A stretch of 43,237 bases of DNA from Candidatus Parcubacteria bacterium (lineage in GTDB: Bacteria > Patescibacteriota > Minisyncoccia > JAHIHE01 > JAGLIN01), in assembly GCA_023132875.1 (NCBI GenBank), contig JAGLXN010000032.1, positions 1 through 43,237 of the forward strand. Reading direction: 5' to 3'. Below, piece after piece: positions 37,299 through 43,237 of this stretch. The position numbers and the translations under genes were made by a program. The notes under the pieces were generated by a model. The model saw nothing but the letters and a program-made list of their open reading frames with translations. It searched no databases and was not told the DNA's origin. Each line of letters begins with the position of its first letter. Position 1 is the first letter of the stretch.

Positions 37299-37583
37299 AT
37301 GGAACTTAATAAAATCAAAATTATCAAATCTGATGAAAGGGGTATTATTTACGATTGTGGAAATTCTAGTTTCATTACAAGAAAGAAGGGAACCATTAGT
37401 GCAGACCACGCCCATGAAGATCCAGAAATTATTTATTTAGTTAAAGGAGAAATAGAATTAACTATTGGTGATGAAATTAAAATAGTTAAAGCGCCAATGA
37501 TGTTCAAAATTAATTCTAATGTTTATCATAAAGTAGTTTCTTTAACTGATATAGATTTTGTAATTGATAGAAACGGAGAGTAA
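37299..37583 (+). CDS. Small cupin-fold protein
   Basis: 94 residues from ATG 37299 (an in-frame TTG at 37293 is less likely). The single cupin domain shows ADHAHEDPEIIYLVKGEIEL (two His and a Glu of the first cupin motif), then GDEIKIVKAPMMFKINSNVYHKV with the His of the second motif. Such proteins bind a metal in a small barrel; functions range from sugar isomerase to sensor and cannot be told apart here. It is in a gap full of palindromic repeats and has no obvious partners. Confidence 0.78.
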   Translation: MELNKIKIIKSDERGIIYDCGNSSFITRKKGTISADHAHEDPEIIYLVKGEIELTIGDEIKIVKAPMMFKINSNVYHKVVSLTDIDFVIDRNGE

Positions 37584-37588
37584 TTTCT

Positions 37589-37713
37589 GCGGGAACTGTT
37601 TTGTAAACAGTTCCAAATATTTCCCAAGTACATAAACCGTATTACAAAAATCATTTATATAATAATACAATTGAGATTTAAAAACATTAGGAACGGATTG
37701 CAAATCCGTTCCC
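37589..37713. repeat. Two GGAAC palindromes
   Basis: GGAACTGTTT/AAACAGTTCC (37592-37614) and GGAACGGATT/AATCCGTTCC (37691-37713) both have 10-bp perfect stems with a three-base loop. One is preceded by GCG and the other followed by CGC, so they are inverted members of one family. The rest of the 269-bp gap has no supported gene. Confidence 0.7.
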
Positions 37714-37852
37714 GCTAAAAAGATATTAAAAAAACTGTCTTACAAAATAAAGTTAAAAGAAACTTTTAATTTTAAAACCAAAAGAGGTTTATAATTTTAA
37801 TTAATAAACTATATAATGCAACAAAAACTTTTTTAATTTTTAATTTAATTCT

Positions 37853-38389
37853 ATGCCAAATATTAAACAATCATACCAAATAAAAAATATTTCTATTGAT
37901 AATGTCTATTTAGAAAGTTTAGAAATATTGAAAAAATTAGGAGCGTCAGATATAAAAGAAAATAACACAAACATGGGCATAAAAGAATTAACAGGAACAA
38001 TATCAAGTGCGTGGGGATGGGGAGGAATGAATATTTCTGTACATTTAGAACAATCATCTGATGATGTACTTTTTGTTTTGAATGGTTATATAGCACAAAT
38101 GAGTACAAGTCCTTTAACAAAACAGATGGACAATTTCCTTCAACAATTACAATCCACACTTAAAGAAAAACATAATTGCTTGTTTGAATATGAAAAATTA
38201 ACTCGTTTTTTACCAAAGTATAAAATGTCAATAAATATTAAGGATAAAAAAGTATTTATAACAATTGCAATTGTTCTTTTTGTAACAATGTTGTTAGGCG
38301 AATTTGGAGGACGAGGAGTTGAAATATTATTAACAGGTATAGTTGTTTTAATGGGATATAAATTAGGCAAAAAATATCTTTATAAATAA
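37853..38389 (+). CDS. Membrane protein with soluble N-terminal domain, unknown function
   Basis: 178 residues. Residues 1-115 form a soluble alpha/beta domain that starts KNISIDNVYLESLEILKKLG and includes GTISSAWGWGGMNISVHLEQ and a strand LFVLNGYIAQ. Two short membrane helices follow (about 133-148 and 155-172), with a basic end GKKYLYK. The layout, with a folded domain before a C-terminal hairpin of helices, is seen in various uncharacterised proteins; I cannot name the family. It is the last gene before the pnp leader. Confidence 0.55.
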   Translation: MPNIKQSYQIKNISIDNVYLESLEILKKLGASDIKENNTNMGIKELTGTISSAWGWGGMNISVHLEQSSDDVLFVLNGYIAQMSTSPLTKQMDNFLQQLQSTLKEKHNCLFEYEKLTRFLPKYKMSINIKDKKVFITIAIVLFVTMLLGEFGGRGVEILLTGIVVLMGYKLGKKYLYK

Positions 38390-38403
38390 TTTAATTAACC
38401 AAC

Positions 38404-38644
38404 TCCCTAATCACCAAACAAGTAGATTATTTCAGTTTAAGATAAACCGAATCTTAATCTAAAGTTTGTTGATTAGGGAAATAATAAGGGCTTAAGAAAA
38501 AACAAATTGTTTAATTCGTATTCAAATTTGCGACAGATAAACTTTTAAAAAATTGAAGAATAGCCGAGTTATTTTGAAAGTTTTTAAAAGTTTAGATAGC
38601 GTGAATTTGAATACGAAGTGAATAAGTTATTTTTTCTTAAGCCC
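38404..38644 (+). promoter_or_regulatory. Large double-hairpin leader of pnp
   Basis: Hairpin A (38404-38479): TCCCTAATCACCAAAC pairs with GTTTGTTGATTAGGGA with one mismatch, and an inner AGATTA/TAATCT. Hairpin B (38488-38644) has three perfect stems: GGGCTTAAGAAAAAA with its 15-base complement, TTCGTATTCAAATT with AATTTGAATACGAA (14 bp), and AAACTTTTAAAAA with TTTTTAAAAGTTT (13 bp). It ends 18 bases before ATG 38663. In E. coli the pnp leader forms a long hairpin cut by RNase III and used for PNPase autoregulation; a similar role is inferred. Alternatively it is a mobile repeat. Confidence 0.6.
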
Positions 38645-38662
38645 TAAGAAAGGAATAAAAAA

Positions 38663-40753
38663 ATGGAAGTGAAAAGTTTTAAGAAAGATTTTGCGGGGAG
38701 GGAGCTGATCGTGGAAACAGGCAAAATGGCAAATCAAGCCAATGGTTCAGTGACAGTTCAATACGGCGGGACGGTAGTTTTGGCCACAGCCGTAATGAGC
38801 GACAATATTCGGGAAGGAATTAATTATTTTCCGCTAATGGTAGATTATGAAGAGCGGCTTTACGCGGCAGGGAAAATCAAAGGAAGCAGATTTATTAAGA
38901 GAGAAGGTCGTCCGACAGATGAGGCAATTTTGTCAGGACGAATGGTGGATCGAACGATCAGACCATTATTTAATGGTAGAATCAGAAATGATATTCAAGT
39001 TGTTTTAACGATTTTATCCGTGGATCAAGAAAACGATCCTGATATTTGCTCTTTAATCGGCGCTTCTTTGGCACTGGCGATTTCAGATATTCCATGGGAC
39101 GGACCGATCGGCGCGGTGCGAGTCGCTAAAATTGATGGAGAGTTAATTATTAACCCAACCTACGAACAAAGGGATAAATGCTTATTTGATGTTATTGTTG
39201 CCGGAAAAGATGACCAGATAAATATGATTGAAGGCGGCGGAAAAGAAGTTCTGGAAGAAGATATATTAGATAAAATTAAATTCTCCCAAAAATGCGTTAA
39301 AGAAATAATTAATTTCCAGAAAGAAATAATCGCGGAAATCGGCAAAGATAAAAAAGAAGCGAAATTAATTGAAGCAGATGAAAAAACGGAAGACGCGATG
39401 AGAAAATTTTTGGCGGACAGATTAAGCAAGGTTGTTTTCGCGAATAATAAAGATGAACAGCACAAAGAAGGAAAACAACTCAGAGAAGATTTGCATAAAT
39501 TTATAGAAGAGAAATTTAATGATGACGGAGATTTGAAATATATTGCTGATTTAGTGACAGACGAAGAAATAGATGCTTTGGTTCATAAAGAAATTTTAGA
39601 GAATAACAAACGACCAGACAAAAGAGGCGTGGAAGAAATTAGAAAAATCAGCGCACAAGTCGGGCTGTTGCCGAGAACACATGGTTCCGGACTTTTTAAC
39701 AGAGGAGAAACACAAGCCTTGACCGTGGCGACTTTAGGTTCGCCGGGAGACGAACAAACTTTAGACAGTATGGAAGAAGAAGGAACAAAAAGATTTATGC
39801 ATCACTATACTTTTCCTCCATTTTCGGTTGGTGAAGCCGCGCCAATGCGCGGACCGGGACGTAGAGAAATCGGACACGGCGCTTTGGCGGAAAAAGCGCT
39901 ACAGCCATTAATTCCAGCTGACAAAGAAAAATTTCCCTATACAATTCGTTTAGTATCTGAAATATTATCATCAAACGGATCTTCTTCAATGGCGAGCGTT
40001 TGCGGAAGTTCATTGGCGCTAATGGACGCGGGAGTTTTTATCCCAAGACCGGTAGCGGGAATCGCAATGGGACTGATTTCTGACAGTAATGGAAACCACA
40101 AAATATTAACCGACATTCAGGGATATGAAGACCACCACGGCGATATGGATTTCAAAGTCGCTGGCACAGAAAAGGGGATTACGGCAATGCAAATGGACGT
40201 AAAAGTCGCTGGGATAACTTTGGAAATAGTATCTGAGGTTCTATCTAAAGCAAGGGAAGCAAGAATGAGAATTATAGAAACAATGAATGAAGCAATTTCA
40301 GAATCGCGCGCTGATCTTTCCAAATACGCACCGCGAATTACGACAATGAAAATCAATCCCGAAAAAATAAAAGATGTTATCGGTCCGGGCGGAAAGATGA
40401 TCAATGAAATCATCGCGGAAACTGGCGTGGCAATAGATATTGAAGATGACGGGTTAGTGATGATCACTTCCAAAGATTCAGAAGCGGCGGCCAAAGCCGA
40501 AGAGTGGATTAAGAACTTAACCAGAGAAGTTGTCGCGGGAGAAATGTTTCAAGGAAAAGTTGTAAAAATTATGGACTTCGGAGCTTTTGTGGAAATTCTT
40601 CCAGGCAAAGACGGACTGGTTCATATTTCAGAGCTTGCAGAAGGTCGCGTTGAAAAAGTTGAAGACGTTGTAAAGATAGGAGATACTATTAAAGTTAAAG
40701 TAAAAGAAATTGATTCACAAGGAAGAATTAATTTGACTCACAAGGGAGTTTAA
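38663..40753 (+). CDS. pnp: Polyribonucleotide nucleotidyltransferase (PNPase)
   Basis: 696 residues, the full family length. A 3'-to-5' phosphorolytic exoribonuclease and part of RNA decay. Domains in order: RNase PH 1 (about 1-140), a helical linker (about 150-300), RNase PH 2 (about 305-540), KH (about 550-610, with VIGPGGKMINEII) and S1 (about 617-690, GKVVKIMDFGAFVEI). The active site is complete: in DIQGYEDHHGDMDFKVAG the metal and phosphate residues are Asp490, Asp496 and Lys498; the usual extra Asp (E. coli GDED) is Tyr488 here. The substrate loop has FNRGETQALTVATLG. A ribosome binding site AAAGG precedes the ATG. The common rpsO-pnp pair is separated here by four genes. Confidence 0.97.
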   Translation: MEVKSFKKDFAGRELIVETGKMANQANGSVTVQYGGTVVLATAVMSDNIREGINYFPLMVDYEERLYAAGKIKGSRFIKREGRPTDEAILSGRMVDRTIRPLFNGRIRNDIQVVLTILSVDQENDPDICSLIGASLALAISDIPWDGPIGAVRVAKIDGELIINPTYEQRDKCLFDVIVAGKDDQINMIEGGGKEVLEEDILDKIKFSQKCVKEIINFQKEIIAEIGKDKKEAKLIEADEKTEDAMRKFLADRLSKVVFANNKDEQHKEGKQLREDLHKFIEEKFNDDGDLKYIADLVTDEEIDALVHKEILENNKRPDKRGVEEIRKISAQVGLLPRTHGSGLFNRGETQALTVATLGSPGDEQTLDSMEEEGTKRFMHHYTFPPFSVGEAAPMRGPGRREIGHGALAEKALQPLIPADKEKFPYTIRLVSEILSSNGSSSMASVCGSSLALMDAGVFIPRPVAGIAMGLISDSNGNHKILTDIQGYEDHHGDMDFKVAGTEKGITAMQMDVKVAGITLEIVSEVLSKAREARMRIIETMNEAISESRADLSKYAPRITTMKINPEKIKDVIGPGGKMINEIIAETGVAIDIEDDGLVMITSKDSEAAAKAEEWIKNLTREVVAGEMFQGKVVKIMDFGAFVEILPGKDGLVHISELAEGRVEKVEDVVKIGDTIKVKVKEIDSQGRINLTHKGV

Positions 40754-40782
40754 GGCTTAGAATTATGGAATTTAAATTGAAT

Positions 40783-40900
40783 GGTAATTTATGATAACTA
40801 GTAATAATTCATTGTAATTTGTTGTAACTTGTTGTAAAAATCTACAATTAGTTACTATTAATCACTATAAATTACGCGTAGCTAGTTACTATAAATTGCG
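40783..40900. repeat. GTAATTTATA inverted repeat array
   Basis: GTAATTTATGATAACTAGTA on the left and TAGTTACTATAAATTGCG with ACTATAAATTAC on the right can pair. Same family as 32654-32747. It fills the gap between pnp and the next gene. Confidence 0.65.
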
Positions 40901-40930
40901 TAAAATTCTTAAATCTTTAATACAACACTT

Positions 40931-42874
40931 ATGAAAAATGGCGCAAAAATAAGAACAATGAGTGACGACCTCAAAGATATAAAAAGCGATTCAACTAAAC
41001 AAGATGAGCAGCAAAAATCAGTATCCGAAACTGCCGCAAAAAAAATACAGCAGCCATCCGTTCAATTAAACTCAACTCAACCCGCCAAACCCAACACTTT
41101 GCAGGCTGTTCGTTCTGATATGCAACAACAGCCGGCAGAACCCGATGATAAACAGTCTGAGATAAAAGAAAAAACGGTTCCAGAGTCTCTAAATAATGAC
41201 TCTAATAAACCATTAATCAAACCAATTAGCGATCAAGACAATAAGCTGAAAGAGCTTATAAAAAAAATATCAGACCAAACAGATAAAGACTCTGATGATA
41301 AATATAAGACAGAAAAAAAAGAAGAGGTGACAGCTATATCACAATTAGAAAGAAAAGACGTCACAGCAAAAGAAACAGAAATAGTTGACGAGCTTGCCGG
41401 CAAAAACAAAAATGAATCGGAAATAAAGAAAGAAGATATATCAAAAGAAATCGCGAACGAGCCTGTAAAAAAAGAAGTTGATGATAAAAATACGGATGAT
41501 ATAGATAAACTAAAAAAGTTAATACACAGGATTTCAGAACCAAAATCCAGCATTGAAGAAAAACCAGAAAATAAAACTGTAGATTTAGAAAACACGAAAG
41601 AAAAAAATACAGCTAGCGGTACGGCAAGCCCTTTAGTTCAAAAACCTAAACAAAATATCCAGCAAAATCAAACGATAAAAAAACCGAAAAAACCTTTTTG
41701 GGGGAATATTTCAGAAAAATTAAAAAAAACCAGTGATTCAGAAAAAATCAACGCACTTAGCAGTAAAAAGAAAATTTCCGATATTATGGAAAACGATGAC
41801 AGTAAAACAAAAGAATTAGCCAGCCGATCGGGAATATTGCAAGATAATAAAGATGCGGAACAAAAGGAAGCGTCTCAAAAAGAAAATTTATCAAAAAAAG
41901 CTTACTACGATAAAAACTATGTATCTCCTAATGAAAGATTAATACACGGAAAACAAAAATTCTATAGTTCTGTTTCAAAAAGAATAAAACTAAGAGAAGA
42001 GAAAGATGAATTAAAAGACTTAGAAGATGCCGCAAAAATGAAAAAACAGAAAAAGATTGCCACAAAAGAAGAAGAATATAAAGAATTAAAAAAGAGTATA
42101 ATACAAAAATATCACATAAAATTGTTTTCCTTGCCTTGGAAAAAAATTATTTTTATTGCAGGTATTGTGTTTATATTAACAGGAAGCGCTTTATATTTTG
42201 TTTCAAAAATTAAACCTCCCGCTCCTCCCGCTCCTCCCGCGATTGTTACTGGCATTGAACTTGAAGAGTTTTCAAATCTGGAAAAAGAAATAATAATTGA
42301 AAAAAATGGTCTAAAAGGAAATGATACATGGCTGAAAATAAAAGCTGAAGAAATTTTTGATTCCAGCACAAACATAAAAATTATAAAGCTGATTATAATT
42401 GACAATAATACAAACAAAAATATTCTAACACTGGAAGAAGCTCTTGATACTATCGGTATAATTAATATTGAAGACAATATAAATTATCTTCCAAAAAACT
42501 TTTTAGAAATATCTACAAATAACTATAATTTGTTTATGTTTCAAGCAAATAAAAACTCTCTTAGATATGGATTAGCCATAAAAGTGAATAATGCAGATTC
42601 TATGTCTGTGATAATGGAATCATGGGAACAAGAAGGGGCAAAAAACAAAAAAATGACCAGTGTTCTCAAGCCATTATTTATAGATGATAAAAATTTTGAA
42701 GATGTGTTTGTTCCTTTATCAGCAACAAGGTATAGAAATGTTGAAATAAAATATGTTAGCTTAATAGATAAAGAAACCGCTTTGGATTATTTTATTTACA
42801 ATGACATATTAGTTTTTGCGACTTCAAAAGACAGCGCTTTTATGATGGTTGACTTATTGACTTCAAATGAATAA
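40931..42874 (+). CDS. Large disordered single-span membrane protein, unknown function
   Basis: 647 residues (or from ATG 40958, MSDDLKDIK). Residues 1-390 are low-complexity and rich in Lys, Glu, Asp, Ser and Gln, without a signal peptide, so this part is cytoplasmic. It contains two copies of one motif, NKLKELIKKISDQ and DKLKKLIHRISEP. One membrane helix follows (IIFIAGIVFILTGSALYFV, about 404-422), then a Pro-rich linker KPPAPPAPPA and an outer domain of about 210 residues ending LVFATSKDSAFMMVDLL. The outer domain has the look of a compact alpha/beta fold, but I do not recognise it. A 50-residue anchored peptide follows it, perhaps in the same transcript. Confidence 0.7.
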   Translation: MKNGAKIRTMSDDLKDIKSDSTKQDEQQKSVSETAAKKIQQPSVQLNSTQPAKPNTLQAVRSDMQQQPAEPDDKQSEIKEKTVPESLNNDSNKPLIKPISDQDNKLKELIKKISDQTDKDSDDKYKTEKKEEVTAISQLERKDVTAKETEIVDELAGKNKNESEIKKEDISKEIANEPVKKEVDDKNTDDIDKLKKLIHRISEPKSSIEEKPENKTVDLENTKEKNTASGTASPLVQKPKQNIQQNQTIKKPKKPFWGNISEKLKKTSDSEKINALSSKKKISDIMENDDSKTKELASRSGILQDNKDAEQKEASQKENLSKKAYYDKNYVSPNERLIHGKQKFYSSVSKRIKLREEKDELKDLEDAAKMKKQKKIATKEEEYKELKKSIIQKYHIKLFSLPWKKIIFIAGIVFILTGSALYFVSKIKPPAPPAPPAIVTGIELEEFSNLEKEIIIEKNGLKGNDTWLKIKAEEIFDSSTNIKIIKLIIIDNNTNKNILTLEEALDTIGIINIEDNINYLPKNFLEISTNNYNLFMFQANKNSLRYGLAIKVNNADSMSVIMESWEQEGAKNKKMTSVLKPLFIDDKNFEDVFVPLSATRYRNVEIKYVSLIDKETALDYFIYNDILVFATSKDSAFMMVDLLTSNE

Positions 42875-42925
42875 AGTTGAAATGCTCGTATTCAAATTCC
42901 TTAGCAATATAACAATTTAATAAAT

Positions 42926-43078
42926 ATGAAAAAAAGTAGAATTTTTCCAATAATAAGTTTTTTACTTCTTCTTGGGGCTATATTATTAGCAACATATTTT
43001 AAGAGTGCAGAAAAAAAACTAGAAATAGAGCAGAATCAGATGCAAAATGAAAGCTCAACCGTAAATCAAACGGAATAG
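42926..43078 (+). CDS. Small single-span membrane protein, 50 aa
   Basis: ATG 42926 to TAG 43078 encodes MKKSRIFPIISFLLLLGAIL with a membrane helix (7-23), then a polar tail ATYFKSAEKKLEIEQNQMQ and an Asn/Ser/Thr-rich end. It could be a secreted or membrane-anchored small protein. It comes 51 bases after the previous gene and is closed by a strong terminator, which supports its being transcribed. A 22-base sequence before it (CGTATTCAAATTCCTTAGCAAT type) also occurs near 25563 and, in part, in the pnp leader. Confidence 0.5.
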   Translation: MKKSRIFPIISFLLLLGAILLATYFKSAEKKLEIEQNQMQNESSTVNQTE

Positions 43079-43102
43079 AAAATTATTCCTTGCGCGTTCG
43101 TT

Positions 43103-43131
43103 GGCTCCATACTCCCGTGTGGAGCCTTTTT
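43103..43131 (+). terminator. Strong Rho-independent terminator
   Basis: GGCTCCA pairs perfectly with TGGAGCC around ten bases and is followed by TTTTT. Nothing identifiable follows to the end of the window. Confidence 0.9.
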
Positions 43132-43237
43132 GCAAGATTTTCTCCAATAAACTAAATGGTAAAATACCCTTTTCTTTTTGTTTATTTATTGATAGACTGA
43201 GATTATGATAAATTAAATTGCTGTATTGTTATATTGT

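Overview
The window looks like chromosome from a Candidate Phyla Radiation (Patescibacteria) bacterium. This is an inference from gene content and style, not from a 16S sequence. The DNA is very AT-rich. It carries a DUF4012 surface protein, TrbC/VirB2-like mini-proteins, a SpoIIM-like membrane protein and many glycosyltransferases, but no amino-acid biosynthesis genes. All four tRNA genes lack an encoded CCA end, and a CCA-adding enzyme is present. TGA ends at least three genes (20023, 25587, 28160), so the code is standard and not the TGA=Gly code of Gracilibacteria/Absconditabacteria. I see no rRNA, CRISPR array, transposase gene or prophage.

Layout. (1) 1-9300 holds small and housekeeping genes: two small proteins around a possible attenuator, a SpoIIM-like protein, tRNA-Ala(CGC), endonuclease III, a rubrerythrin-like protein, the CCA-adding enzyme, tRNA-Arg(CCT), tRNA-Ala(GGC), a pilin-like lipid-free surface protein, a MazG-like protein, a VOC-like protein and a histidine phosphatase. 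(2) 9380-16012 is a plus-strand surface-polysaccharide block: three GT4 glycosyltransferases, a Wzz-like protein and the DUF4012 protein. (3) 16400-18529 has an IscU/NifU scaffold and four tandem TrbC/VirB2-like two-helix membrane proteins. (4) 18788-34093 is a long minus-strand glycan operon: four multi-span GT-C type enzymes (three of them related in layout, two clear paralogues), UDP-glucose dehydrogenase, two GT2 polyprenyl-phosphate sugar synthases, two GT4 enzymes, two kinase-like proteins and a Wzx-like flippase. The genes are tightly packed or overlapping between 27958 and 18788. (5) 34194-43237 holds tRNA-Leu(TAG), a Xer recombinase, rpsO, a NYN/LabA-like protein, a cupin, pnp with a large structured leader, and a disordered single-span membrane protein.

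How the genes fit together. The GT2 enzymes would charge a polyprenyl phosphate with sugar, the GT-C enzymes would use that lipid-linked sugar outside the membrane, the GT4 enzymes would build an oligosaccharide on the inside, Wzx would flip it and Wzz would set chain length. The result is probably a decorated cell surface, possibly including the neighbouring small pilin-like proteins.

The most unusual property is the repeat load. At least six families of short palindromes or 7-10 bp tandem repeats fill the intergenic DNA. Several have entered coding sequences in frame; the clearest is a palindrome at 30113-30141 that adds about 12 residues to one GT-C protein relative to its intact paralogue in the same operon. 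Octamer arrays (ATGTTAGT/ATGTTAAA) end exactly at start codons and supply -10-like boxes 6-8 bases before the start, which suggests leaderless transcription.
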